From Actinernus sp. WN-2022 (lineage: Eukaryota; Cnidaria; Anthozoa; Actiniaria; Actinernidae), in assembly GCA_030867875.1 (NCBI GenBank), contig JAOWCC010000265.1, forward strand, positions 1 through 64,000: a stretch of 64,000 nt of DNA, read 5' to 3'. Of this stretch, positions 36,880-50,160 are shown one piece after another (positions within the stretch are counted from its first letter, which is position 1; every line of letters starts with the position of its first letter). A program made the translations under genes and the position numbers. The notes under the pieces are model-generated. The model saw nothing but the letters and a program-made list of their open reading frames with translations, made no database searches and was not told where the DNA came from.

Positions 36880-37870
36880 GGAGAGATTCCATCTTTCCAG
36901 CAAATTCATAGATTCCTGATCGGGAGCTAATATTAAAAACGTTCAATGGGCCGTAAAATTCTCAAACGGAGAGATTCCATCTTTCCAGCAAATTCGTATA
37001 TTCCTGATCGCGAGCTAATATTAAAAACGTTCAATGTGCCGTAAAATTCTCAAACGGAGAGATTCCCTCTTTCCAGCAAATTCCTAGATTCCTGATCGCG
37101 AGCTAATATTAAAAACGTTCAATGTGCCGTAAAATTCTCAAACGGAGAGATTCCATCTTTCCAGCAAATTCATAGATTTCTGATCGCGAGCTAATATTAA
37201 AAACGTTCAATATGCCGTAAAATTCTCAAACGGAGAGATTCCATCTTTCCAGCAAATTCATAGATTCCTGATCGCGAGCTAATATTAAAAACGTTCAATG
37301 GGCCGAAAAATTCCCAAACGGAGAGATTCCATCTTTCCAGCAAATTCATAGATTCCTGACCGGGAGCTAATATTAAAAACGTTCAATGGGCCGTAAAATT
37401 CCCAAACGGAGAGATTCCATCTTTCCAGCAAATTCATAGATTCCTGACCGGGAGCTAATATTAAAAACGTTCAATGGGCCGTAAAATTCTCAAACGGAGA
37501 GATTCCATCTTTCCAGCAAATTCATAGATTCCTGCTCGTGAGCTAATATTAAAAACGTTCAATGTGCCGTAAAATTCTCAAACGGAGAGATTCCATCTTT
37601 CCAGCAAATTCATAGATTCCTGATCGGGAGCTAATATTAAAAACGTTCAATGGGCCGTAAAATTCTCAAACGAGAGATTCCATCTTTCCAGCTAATTCAT
37701 AGATTCCTGATCGCGAGCTAATATTAAAAACGTTCAATGTGCCGTAAAATTCTCAAACGGAGAGATTCCATCTTTCCAGCAAATTCATAGATTCCTGATC
37801 GCGAGCTATTATTAAAAACGTTCAATGTGCCGTAAAATTCTCAAACGGAGAGATTCCATCTTTCCAGCAA
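36880..37870 (+). repeat. Distant copy of 31,250-32,240 (offset 5,632 bp, 64 monomers)
   Basis: gattccctctttcc lies at 31,433 and 37,065, exactly 64 units apart, and is followed by the same series to the gagctattatt unit at about 32,175 and 37,806. After that the two diverge (taatag against tcatag). Confidence 0.8.
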
Positions 37871-37984
37871 ATTCATAGATTCCTGATCGCGAGCTAATAT
37901 TAAAAACGTTCAATGGGCCGTAAAATTCTCAAACGGAGAGATTCCATCTTTCCAGCAAATTCATAGATTCCTGATCGCGAGCTA

Positions 37985-40225
37985 ATATTAAAAACGTTCA
38001 ATGGGCCGTAAAATTCTCAAACGGAGAGATTCCATCTTTCCAGCAAATTCATAGATTCCTGATCGCGAGCTAATATTAAAAACGTTCAATGGGCCGTAAA
38101 ATTCTCAAACGGAGAGATTCCATCTTTCCAGCAAATTCGTATATTCCTGATCGCGAGCTAATATTAAAAACGTTCAATGTGCCGTAAATTCTCAAACGGA
38201 GAGATTCCATCTTTCCAGCAAATTAATAGATTCCTGCTCGCGAGCTAATATTAAAAACGTTCAATGTGCCGTAAAATTCTAAAACAGAGAGGTTCCATCT
38301 TTCCAGCAAATTAATAGATTCCTGATCGCGAGCTAATATTAAAAACGTTCAATGGGCCGTAAAATTCTCAAACGGAGAGATTCCATCTTTCCAGCAAATT
38401 CATAGATTCCTGATCGCGAGCTAATATTAAAAACGTTCAATGGGCCGTAAAATTCTCAAACGGAGAGATTCCATCTTTCCAGCAAATTAATAGATTCCTG
38501 ATCGCGAGCTAATATTAAAAACGTTCAATGTGCCGTAAAATTCTCAAACGGAGAGATTCCATCTTTGCAGCAAATTCATAGATTCCTGATCGCGAGCTAA
38601 TATTAAAAACCTTCAATGGGCCGTAAAATTCTCAAACGGAGAGATTCCATCTTTCCAGCAAATTCGTATATTGCTGATCGCGAGCTAATATTAAAAACGT
38701 TCAATGTGCCGTAAAATTCTCAAACGGAGAGATTCCATCTTTCCAGCAAATTCATAGATTCCTGCTCGCGAGCTAATATTAAAAACGTTCAATGTGCCGT
38801 AAAATTCTCAAACGGAGAGATTCCATCTTTCCAGCAAATTAATAGATTCCTGATCGCGAGCTAATATTAAAAACGTTCAATGGGCCGTAAAATTCTCAAA
38901 CCGAGAGATTCCATCTTTCCAGCAAATTCATAGATTCCTGATCGCGAGATAATATTAAAAACGTTCAATGTGCCGTAAAATTATCAAACGGAGAGATTCC
39001 ATCTTTCCAGCAAATTCATAGATTCCTGATCGCGAGCTAATATTAAAAACGTTCAATGTGCCGTAAAATTCTCAAACGGAGAGATTCCATCTTTCCAGCA
39101 AATTAATAGATTCCTGCTCGCGAGCTAATATTAAAAACGTTCAATGGGCCGTAACATTCCCAAACGGAGAGATTCCATCTTTCCAGCAAATTCATAGATT
39201 CCTGACCGGGAGCTAATATTAAAAACGTTCAATGGGCCGTAAAATTCTCAAACGGAGAGATTCCATCTTTCCAGCCAATTCATAGATTCCTGCTCGTGAG
39301 CTAATATTAAAAACGTTCAATGTGCCGTAAAATTCTCAAACGGAGAGATTCCATCTTTCCAGCAAATTCATAGATTCCTGATCGGGAGCTAATATTAAAA
39401 ACGTTCAATGGGCCGTAAAATTCTCAAACGGAGAGATTCCATCTTTCCAGCAAATTCATAGATTCCTGATCGCGAGCTAATATTAAAAACGTTCAATGTG
39501 CCGTAAAATTCTCAAACGGAGAGATTCCATCTTTCCAGCAAATTCATAGATTCCTGATCGCGAGCTATTATTAAAAACGTTCAATGTGCCGTAAAATTCT
39601 CAAACGGAGAGATTCCATCTTTCCAGCAAATTAATAGATTCCTGATCGCGAGCTAATATTAAAAACGTTCAATGGGCCGTAAAATTCTCAAACGGAGAGA
39701 TTCCATCTTTCCAGCAAATTCATAGATTCCTGATCGCGAGCTAATATTAAAAACGTTCAATGGGCCGTAAAATTCTCAAACGGAGAGATTCCATCTTTCC
39801 AGCAAATTCATAGATTCCTGATCGCGAGCTAATATTAAAAACGTTCAATGGGCCGTAAAATTCTCAAACGGAGAGATTCCATCTTTCCAGCAAATTCGTA
39901 TATTCCTGATCGCGAGCTAATATTAAAAACGTTCAATGTGCCGTAAAATTCTCAAACGGAGAGATTCCATCTTTCCAGCAAATTAATAGATTCCTGCTCG
40001 CGAGCTAATATTAAAAACGTTGAATGTGCCGTAAAATTCTAAAACAGAGAGGTTCCATCTTTCCAGCAAATTAATAGATTCCTGATCGCCAGCTAATATT
40101 AAAAACGTTCAATGGGCCGTAAAATTCTCAAACGGAGAGATTCCATCTTTCCAGCAAATTCATAGATTCCTGATCGCGAGCTAATATTAAAAACGTTCAA
40201 TGTGCCGTAAAATTCTCAAACGGAG
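37985..40225 (+). repeat. Copy 2 of the 2.2-kb block with 51-monomer offset
   Basis: Partner of 33,500-35,740. It lacks the ctaatgtt change present in copy 1, so that change arose, or was erased, after the duplication. A private gcgagataatatt is seen near 38,946. Confidence 0.82.
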
Positions 40226-41560
40226 AGATTCCATCTTTCCAGCAAATTAATAGATTCCTGATCGCGAGCTAATATTAAAAACGTTCAATGGGCCGTAAAA
40301 TTCTCAAACGGAGAGATTCCATCTTTCCAGGAAATTCATAGATTCCTGATCGCGAGCTAATATTAAAAACCTTCAATGGGCCGTAAAATTCTCAAACGGA
40401 GAGATTCCATCTTTCCAGCAAATTCATAGATTCCTGATCGCGAGCTAATATTAAAAACGTTCAATGTGCCGTAAAATTATCAAACGGAGAGATTCCATCT
40501 TTCCAGCAAATTCATAGATTCCTGATCGCGAGCTAATATTAAAAACGTTCAATGTGCCGTAAAATTCTCAAACGGAGAGATTCCATCTTTCCAGCAAATT
40601 AATAGATTCCTGCTCGCGAGCTAATATTAAAAACGTTCAATGGGCCGTAAAATTCCCAAACGGAGAGATTCCATCTTTCCAGCAAATTCATAGATTCCTG
40701 ACCGGGAGCTAATATTAAAAACGTTCAATGGGCCGTAAAATTCTCAAACGGAGAGATTCCATCTTTCCAGCAAATTCATAGATTCCTGCTCGTGAGCTAA
40801 TATTAAAAACGTTCAATGTGCCGTAAAATTCTCAAACGGAGAGATTCCATCTTTCCAGCAAATTCATAGATTCCTGATCGGGAGCTAATATTAAAAACGT
40901 TCAATGGGCCGTAAAATTCTCAAACGGAGAGATTCCATCTTTCCAGCAAATTCATAGATTCCTGATCGCGAGCTAATATTAAAAACGTTCAATGTGCCGT
41001 AAAATTCTCAAACGGAGAGATTCCATCTTTCCAGCAAATTCATAGATTCCTGATCGCGAGCTATTATTAAAAACGTTCAATGTGCCGTAAAATTCTCAAA
41101 CGGAGAGATTCCATCTTTCCAGCAAATTAATAGATTCCTGATCGCGAGCTAATATTAAAAACGTTCAATGGGCCGTAAAATTCTCAAACGGAGAGATTCC
41201 ATCTTTCCAGCAAATTCATAGATTCCTGATCGCGAGCTAATATTAAAAACGTTCAATGGGCCGTAAAATTCTCAAACGGAGAGATTCCATCTTTCCAGCA
41301 AATTCATAGATTCCTGATCGCGAGCTAATATTAAAAACGTTCAATGGGCCGTAAAATTCTCAAACGGAGAGATTCCATCTTTCCAGCAAATTCGTATATT
41401 CCTGATCGCGAGCTAATATTAAAAACGTTCAATGTGCCGTAAAATTCTCAAACGGAGAGATTCCATCTTTCCAGCAAATTAATAGATTCCTGCTCGCGAG
41501 CTAATATTAAAAACGTTCAATGTGCCGTAAAATTCTAAAACAGAGAGGTTCCATCTTTCC
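40225..41560 (+). repeat. Type B monomers between two duplicated blocks
   Basis: About 15 units with type B markers: aaattatcaaac, ttcccaaac, gaccggg, ctgctcgtgag, gatcggg, gagctattatt (41,061) and aaaacagagagg (41,536). The order resembles 15,430-16,100 and 34,500-35,560, but I did not fix a single source. There is nothing other than satellite. Confidence 0.75.
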
Positions 41561-42425
41561 AGCAAATTCATAGATTCCTGATCGCGAGCTAATATTAAAA
41601 ATGCTCAATGTGCCGTAAAATTCTCAAACGGAGAGATTCCATCTTTCCAGCAAATTCGTATATTCCTGATCGCGAGCTAATATTAAAAACGTTCAATGTG
41701 CCGTAAAATTCTCAAACGGAGAGATTCCATCTTTCCAGCAAATTAATAGATCCCTGACAGCGAGCTAATATTAAAACCGTTCAATGTGCCGTAAAATTCT
41801 CAAACGGAGAGATTCCATCTTTCCAGCAAATTCATAGATTCCTGATCGCGAGCTAATATTAAAAACGTTCAATGGGCCGTAAAATACTCAAACGGAGAGA
41901 TTCCATCTTTCCAGGAAATTCATAGATTCCTAATCGCGAGCTAATATTAAAAACGTTCAATGTGCCGTAAAATTCTCAAACGGAGAGATTCCATCTTTCC
42001 AGCAAATTCATAGATTCCTGATCGCGAGCTAATATTAAAAACGTTCAATGGGCCGTAAAATACCCTAACGGAGAGATTCCATCTTTCCAGGAAATTCATA
42101 GATTCCTAATCGCGAGCTAATATTAAAAACGTTCAATGTGCCGTAAAATTCTCAAACGGAGAGATTCCATCTTTCCAGCAAATTAGTAGATTCCTGATCG
42201 CGAGCTAATCTTAAAAACGTTCAATGTGCCGTAAAATTCTCAAACGGAGAGATTCCATCTTTCCAGCAAATTAGTAGATTCCTGATCGCGAGCTAATATT
42301 AAAAACGTTCAATGGGCCGTAAAATTCTCAAACGGAGAGATTCCATCTTTCCAGCCAATTAGTAGATTCCTGATCGCGAGCTAATATTAAAAACGTTCAA
42401 TGGGCCGTAAAATTCTCAAACGGAG
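41560..42425 (+). repeat. Type A block, copy 1 of a 41-monomer-offset duplication
   Basis: Type A units reappear inside type B: aaaatgctcaatg (41,601 and 45,209), gacagcg with aaaaccgttc, aatactc, ctaatcgcg, aataccctaacgg (42,061 and 45,669) and gctaatcttaaa. All recur exactly 3,608 bp (41 units) downstream. One private change is gatccctgacagcg near 41,750. Confidence 0.85.
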
Positions 42426-45168
42426 AGATTCCATCTTTCCAGCAAATTCATAGATTCCTGATCGCGAGCTAATATTAAAAACGTTCAATGGGCCGTAAAA
42501 TTCTCAAACGGAGAGATTCCATCTTTCCAGCAAATTCGTATATTCCTGATCGCGAGCTAATATTAAAAACGTTCAATGTGCCGTAAAATTCTCAAACGGA
42601 GAGATTCCATCTTTCCAGCAAATTAATAGATTCCTGCTCGCGAGCTAATATTAAAAACGTTCAATGTGCCGTAAAATTCTAAAACAGAGAGGTTCCATCT
42701 TTCCAGCAAATTAATAGATTCCTGATCGCGAGCTAATATTAAAAACGTTCAATGGGCCGTAAAATTCTCAAACGGAGAGATTCCATCTTTCCAGCAAATT
42801 CATAGATTCCTGATCGCGAGCTAATATTAAAAACGTTCAATGTGCCGTAAAATTCTCAAACGGAGAGATTCCATCTTTCCAGCAAATTAATAGATTCCTG
42901 ATCGCGAGCTAATATTAAAAACGTTCAATGTGCCGTAAAATTCTCAAACGGAGAGATTCCATCTTTGCAGCAAATTCATAGATTTCTGATCGCGAGCTAA
43001 TATTAAAAACCTTCAATGGGCCGTAAAATTCTCAAACGGAGAGATTCCATCTTTCCAGCAAATTCGTATATTGCTGATCGCGAGCTAATATTAAAAACGT
43101 TCAATGTGCCGTAAAATTCTCAAACGGAGAGATTCCATCTTTCCAGCAAATTCATAGATTCCTGCTCGCGAGCTAATATTAAAAACGTTCAATGTGCCGT
43201 AAAATTCTCAAACGGAGAGATTCCATCTTTCCAGCAAATTAATAGATTCCTGATCGCGAGCTAATATTAAAAACGTTCAATGGGCCGTAAAATTCTCAAA
43301 CCGAGAGATTCCATCTTTCCAGAAAATTCATAGATTCCTGATCGCGAGCTAATATTAAAAACGTTCAATGTGCCGTAAAATTATCAAACGGAGAGATTCC
43401 ATCTTTCCAGCAAATTCATAGATTCCTGATCGCGAGCTAATATTAAAAACGTTCAATGGGCCGTAAAATTCTCAAACGGAGAGATTCCATCTTTGCAGCA
43501 AATTAATAGATTCCTGCTCGCGAGCTAATATTAAAAACCTTCAATGGGCCGTAAAATTCTCAAACGGAGAGATTCCATCTTTCCAGCAAATTCGTATATT
43601 GCTGATCGCGAGCTAATATTAAAAACGTTCAATGTGCCGTAAAATTCTCAAACGGAGAGATTCCATCTTTCCAGCAAATTCATAGATTCCTGCTCGCGAG
43701 CTAATATTAAAAACGTTCAATGTGCCGTAAAATTCTCAAACGGAGAGATTCCATCTTTCCAGCAAATTAATAGATTCCTGATCGCGAGCTAATATTAAAA
43801 ACGTTCAATGGGCCGTAAAATTCTCAAACCGAGAGATTCCATCTTTCCAGCAAATTCATAGATTCCTGATCGCGAGCTAATATTAAAAACGTTCAATGTG
43901 CCGTAAAATTATCAAACGGAGAGATTCCATCTTTCCAGCAAATTCATAGATTCCTGATCGCGAGCTAATATTAAAAACGTTCAATGTGCCGTAAAATTCT
44001 CAAACGGAGAGATTCCATCTTTCCAGCAAATTAATAGATTCCTGCTCGCGAGCTAATATTAAAAACGTTCAATGGGCCGTAAAATTCCCAAACGGAGAGA
44101 TTCCATCTTTCCAGCAAATTCATAGATTCCTGATCGGGAGCTAATATTAAAAACGTTCAATGGGCCGTAAAATTCTCAAACGGAGAGATTCCATCTTTCC
44201 AGCAAATTCATAGATTCCTGATCGCGAGCTAATATTAAAAACGTTCAATGTGCCGTAAAATTCTCAAACGGAGAGATTCCATCTTTCCAGCAAATTCATA
44301 GATTCCTGATCGCGAGCTATTATTAAAAACGTTCAATGTGCCGTAAAATTCTCAAACGGAGAGATTCCATCTTTCCAGCAAATTAATAGATTCCTGATCG
44401 CGAGCTAATATTAAAAACGTTCAATGGGCCGTAAAATTCTCAAACGGAGAGATTCCATCTTTCCAGCAAATTCATAGATTCCTGATCGCGAGCTAATATT
44501 AAAAACGTTCAATGGGCCGTAAAATTCTCAAACGGAGAGATTCCATCTTTCCAGCAAATTCATAGATTCCTGATCGCGAGCTAATATTAAAAACGTTCAA
44601 TGGGCCGTAAAATTCTCAAACGGAGAGATTCCATCTTTCCAGCAAATTCGTATATTCCTGATCGCGAGCTAATATTAAAAACGTTCAATGTGCCGTAAAA
44701 TTCTCAAACGGAGAGATTCCATCTTTCCAGCAAATTAATAGATTCCTGCTCGCGAGCTAATATTAAAAACGTTCAATGTGCCGTAAAATTCTAAAACAGA
44801 GAGGTTCCATCTTTCCAGCAAATTAATAGATTCCTGATCGCCAGCTAATATTAAAAACGTTCAATGGGCCGTAAAATTCTCAAACGGAGAGATTCCATCT
44901 TTCCAGCAAATTCATAGATTCCTGATCGCGAGCTAATATTAAAAACGTTCAATGGGCCGTAAAATTCTCAAACGGAGAGATTCCATCTTTCCAGCAAATT
45001 AATAGATTCCTGATCGCGAGCTAATATTAAAAACGTTCAATGGGCCGTAAAATTCTCAAACGGAGAGATTCCATCTTTCCAGGAAATTCATAGATTCCTG
45101 ATCGCGAGCTAATATTAAAAACGTTCAATGGGCCGTAAAATTCTCAAACGGAGAGATTCCATCTTTCC
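42425..45168 (+). repeat. Type B segment lying between two type A blocks
   Basis: About 31 units with aaaacagagagg (42,680 and 44,791), two ttgcagc units (about 42,966 and 43,494, 528 bp or six units apart), caaaccgagag and aaattatcaaac (each twice), gagctattatt (44,317) and gatcgccagc (44,839). The last matches 40,087 at 4,752 bp (54 units). The six-unit repeat at 42,966-44,030 is a local tandem duplication. Confidence 0.78.
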
Positions 45169-46030
45169 AGCAAATTCATAGATTCCTGATCGCGAGCTAA
45201 TATTAAAAATGCTCAATGTGCCGTAAAATTCTCAAACGGAGAGATTCCATCTTTCCAGCAAATTCGTATATTCCTGATCGCGAGCTAATATTAAAAACGT
45301 TCAATGTGCCGTAAAATTCTCAAACGGAGAGATTCCATCTTTCCAGCAAATTAATAGATTCCTGACAGCGAGCTAATATTAAAACCGTTCAATGTGCCGT
45401 AAAATTCTCAAACGGAGAGATTCCATCTTTCCAGCAAATTCATAGATTCCTGATCGCGAGCTAATATTAAAAACGTTCAATGGGCCGTAAAATACTCAAA
45501 CGGAGAGATTCCATCTTTCCAGGAAATTCATAGATTCCTAATCGCGAGCTAATATTAAAAACGTTCAATGTGCCGTAAAATTCTCAAACGGAGAGATTCC
45601 ATCTTTCCAGCAAATTCATAGATTCCTGATCGCGAGCTAATATTAAAAACGTTCAATGGGCTGTAAAATACCCTAACGGAGAGATTCCATCTTTCCAGGA
45701 AATTCATAGATTCCTAATCGCGAGCTAATATTAAAAACGTTCAATGTGCCGTAAAATTCTCAAACGGAGAGATTCCATCTTTCCAGCAAATTAGTAGATT
45801 CCTGATCGCGAGCTAATCTTAAAAACGTTCAATGTGCCGTAAAATTCTCAAACGGAGAGATTCCATCTTTCCAGCAAATTAGTAGATTCCTGATCGCGAG
45901 CTAATATTAAAAACGTTCAATGGGCCGTAAAATTCTCAAACGGAGAGATTCCATCTTTCCAGCCAATTAGTAGATTCCTGATCGCGAGCTAATATTAAAA
46001 ACGTTCAATGGGCCGTAAAATTCTCAAACG
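45168..46030 (+). repeat. Type A block, copy 2 of the 41-monomer-offset duplication
   Basis: Partner of 41,560-42,425. A private change is gggctgtaaaa at 45,659. Unlike copy 1, it continues rightward into more type A units (ccaattagtag, gattcatgaacg, catattaatag), so it is probably the longer and more complete version. Confidence 0.83.
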
Positions 46031-47450
46031 GAGAGATTCCATCTTTCCAGCCAATTAGTAGATTCCTGATCGCGAGCTAATATTAAAAACGTTCAATGGG
46101 CCGTAAAATTCTCAAACGGAGAGATTCCATCTTTCCAGCCAATTAATAGATTCCTGATCGCGAGCTAATATTAAAAACGTTCAATGTGCCGTAAAATTCT
46201 CAAACGGAGAGATTCCATCTTTCCAGCAAATTCATAGATTCATGAACGCGAGCTAATATTAAAAACGTTCAATGTGCCGTAAAATTCTCAAACGGAGAGA
46301 TTCCATCTTTCCAGCTAATTCCTAGATTCCTGACCGCGAGCTAATATTAAAAACGTTCAATGTGCCGTAAAATTCTCAAACGGAGAGATTCCATCTTTCC
46401 AGCATATTAATAGATTCCTGCTCGCGAGCTAATATTAAAAAAACGTTCAATGTGCCGTAAAATTCTCAAACGGAGAGATTCCATCTTTCCAGAAAATTAA
46501 TAGATTCCTGATCGCGAGCTAATATTAAAAACGTTCAATGGGCCGTAAAATTCTCAAACGGAGAGATTCCATCTTTCCAGCAAATTCATAGATTCCTGAT
46601 CGCGAGCTAATATTAAAAACGTTCAATGTGCCGTAAAATTCTCAAACGGAGAGATTCCATCTTTCCAGCAAATTAGTAGATTCCTGATCGCGAGCTAATA
46701 TTAAAAACGTTCAATGGGCCGTAAAATTCTCAAACGGAGAGATTCCATCTTTCCAGCAAATTAATAGATTCCTGCTCGCGAGCTAATATTAAAAACGTTC
46801 AATGTGCCGTAAAATTCTCAAACGGAGAGATTCCATCTTTCCAGCAAATTAGTAGATTCCTGATCGCGAGCTAATATTAAAAACGTTCAATGTGACGTAA
46901 AATTCTCAAACGGAGAGATTCCATCTTTCCAGCAAATTAGTAGATTCCTGATCGCGAGCTAATATTAAAAACGTTCAATGGGCCGTAAAATTCTCAAACG
47001 GAGAGATTCCATCTTTCCAGCCAATTAGTAGATTCCTGATCGCGAGCTAATATTAAAAACGTTCAATGGGCCGTAAACTTTTCAAACGGAGAGATTCCAT
47101 CTTTCCAGCCAATTAGTAGATTCCTGATCGCGAGCTAATATTAAAAACGTTCAATGGGCCGTAAAATTTTCAAACGGGGAGATTCCATCTTTCCAGCTAA
47201 TTCCTAGATTCCTGATCGCGAGCTAATATTAAAAACGTTCAATGGGCCGTAAAATTCTCAAACGGAGAGATTCCATCTTTCCAGCAAATTCATAGATTCC
47301 TGATCGCGAGCTAATATTAAAAACGTTCAATGTGCCGTAAAATTCTCAAACGGAGAGATTCCATCTTTCCAGCAAATTCATAGATTCCTGATCGCGAGCT
47401 AATATTAAAAACGTTCAATGTGCCGTAAAATTCTCAAACGGAGAGATTCC
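45500..47450 (+). repeat. Distant copy of the type A block at 16,700-18,560 (offset about 28.87 kb)
   Basis: catattaatag is at 17,535 and 46,403, and gtgacgtaaa at 18,026 and 46,894, both exactly 28,868 bp apart (328 units plus four bases). aataccctaacgg is at 16,889 and 45,669, which is 28,780 bp, one unit less, so one monomer was gained or lost between those markers. gattcatgaacg and the seven-A run are also shared in order. Confidence 0.82.
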
Positions 47451-48129
47451 ATCTTTCCAGGAAATTAGTAGATTCCTGATCGCGAGCTAATATTAAAAAC
47501 GTTCAATGGGCCGTAAAATTCTCAAACGGAGAGATTCCATCTTTCCAGCAAATTAATAGATTCCTGCTCGCGAGCTAATATTAAAAACGTTCAATGGGCC
47601 GTAAAATTCCCAAACGGAGAGATTCCATCTTTCCAGCAAATTCATAGATTCCTGCTCGCGAGCTAATATTAAAAACGTTCAATGGGCCGTAAAATTCCCA
47701 AACGGAGAGATTCCATCTTTCCAGCAAATTCATAGATTCCTGCTCGTGAGCTAATATTAAAAACGTTCAATGGGCCGTAAAATTCTCAAACGGAGAGATT
47801 CCATCTTTCCAGCAAATTCATAGATTCCTGCTCGCGAGCTAATATTAAAAACGTTCAATGGGCCGTAAAATTCTCAAACGGAGAGATTCCATCTTTCCAG
47901 CAAATTCATAGATTCCTGATCGCGAGCTAATATTAAAAACGTTCAATGTGCCGTAAAATTCTCAAACGGAGAGATTCCATCTTTGCAGCAAATTAGTAGA
48001 TTCCTGATCGCGAGCTAATATTAAAAATGTTCAATGGGCCGTAAAATTCTCAAACGGAGAGATTCCATCTTTCCAGCAAATTCATAGATTCCTGCTCGCG
48101 AGCTAATATTAAAAACGTTCAATGTGCCG

Positions 48130-50160
48130 TAAAATTCTCAAACGGAGAGATTCCATCTTTCCAGCAAATTCATAGATTCCTGACCGGGAGCTAATATTAA
48201 AAACGTTCAATGGGCCGTAAAATTCTCAAACGGAGAGATTCCATCTTTCCAGCAAATTCATAGATTCCTGATCGCGAGCTAATATTAAAAACGTTCAATG
48301 TGCCGTAAAATTCTCAAACGGAGAGATTCCATCTTTCCAGCAAATTAGTAGATTCCTGATCGCGAGCTAATATTAAAAACGTTCAATGTGCCGTAAAATT
48401 CTCAAACGGAGAGATTCCATCTTTCCAGCAAATTCATAGATTCCTGACCGGGAGCTATTATTAAAAACGTTCAATGGGCCGTAAAATTCTCAAACGGAGA
48501 GATTCCATCTTTCCAGCAAATTAATAGATTCCTGATCGCGAGCTAATATTAAAAACGTTCAATGTGCCGTAAAATTCTCAAACGGAGAGATTCCATCTTT
48601 GCAGCAAATTCATAGATTCCTGATCGCGAGCTAATATTAAAAACGTTCAATGGGCCGTAAAATTCTCAAACGGAGAGATTCCATCTTTCCAGCAAATTCG
48701 TATATTGCTGATCGCGAGCTAATATTAAAAACGTTCAATGTGCCGTAAAATTCTCAAACGGAGAGATTCCATCTTTCCAGCAAATTAATAGATTCCTGAT
48801 CGCGAGCTAATATTAAAAACGTTCAATGGGCCGTAAAATTCTCAAACCGAGAGATTCCATCTTTCCAGCAAATTCATAGATTCCTGATCGCGAGCTAATA
48901 TTAAAAACGTTCAATGTGCCGTAAAATTATCAAACGGAGAGATTCCATCTTTCCAGCAAATTCATAGATTCCTGATCGCGAGCTAATATTAAAAACGTTC
49001 AATGTGCCGTAAAATTCTCAAACGGAGAGATTCCATCTTTCCAGCTAATTCCTAGATTCCTGACCGCGAGCTAATATTAAAAACGTTCAATGTGCCGTAA
49101 AATTCTCAAACGGAGAGATTCCATCTTTCCAGCATATTAATAGATTCCTGCTCGCGAGCTAATATTAAAAAAACGTTCAATGTGCCGTAAAATTCTCAAA
49201 CGGAGAGATTCCATCTTTCCAGCAAATTCGTAGATTCCTGATCGCGAGCTAATATTAAAAACGTTCAATGTGCCGTAAAATTCTCAAACGGAGAGATTCC
49301 ATCTTTCCAGCAAATTCATAGATTCCTGACCGGGAGCTAATATTAAAAACGTTCAATGGGCCGTAAAATTCTCAAACGGAGAGATTCCATCTTTCCAGCA
49401 AATTCATAGATTCCTGATCGCGAGCTAATATTAAAAACGTTCAATGTGCCGTAAAATTCTCAAACGGAGAGATTCCATCTTTCCAGCAAATTAGTAGATT
49501 CCTGATCGCGAGCTAATATTAAAAACGTTCAATGTGCCGTAAAATTCTCAAACGGAGAGATTCCATCTTTCCAGCAAATTCATAGATTCCTGACCGGGAG
49601 CTATTATTAAAAACGTTCAATGGGCCGTAAAATTCTCAAACGGAGAGATTCCATCTTTCCAGCAAATTAATAGATTCCTGATCGCGAGCTAATATTAAAA
49701 ACGTTCAATGTGCCGTAAAATTCTCAAACGGAGAGATTCCATCTTTGCAGCAAATTCATAGATTCCTCATCGCGAGCTAATATTAAAAACGTTCAATGGG
49801 CCGTAAAATTCTCAAACGGAGAGATTCCATCTTTCCAGCAAATTCGTATATTGCTGATCGCGAGCTAATATTAAAAACGTTCAATGTGCCGTAAAATTCT
49901 CAAACGGAGAGATTCCATCTTTCCAGCAAATTAATAGATTCCTGATCGCGAGCTAATATTAAAAACGTTCAATGGGCCGTAAAATTCTCAAACCGAGAGA
50001 TTCCATCTTTCCAGCAAATTCATAGATTCCTGATCGCGAGCTAATATTAAAAACGTTCAATGTGCCGTAAAATTATCAAACGGAGAGATTCCATCTTTCC
50101 AGCAAATTCATAGATTCCTGATCGCGAGCTAATATTAAAAACGTTCAATGGGCCGTAAAA
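48130..50160 (+). repeat. 13-monomer pair with mixed type A and B markers
   Basis: The unusual combination gaccgggagctattatt occurs at 48,447 and 49,593, followed in both by taatag, ttgcagc (48,600 and 49,746), tcgtatattgctg, taatag, caaaccgagag and aaattatcaaac. The spacing is 1,145-1,146 bp (13 units plus one or two bases). The copies are joined by three type A units (agctaattcctag, catattaatag and a tcgtag unit), so the pair fuses material from both domains. Confidence 0.82.
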
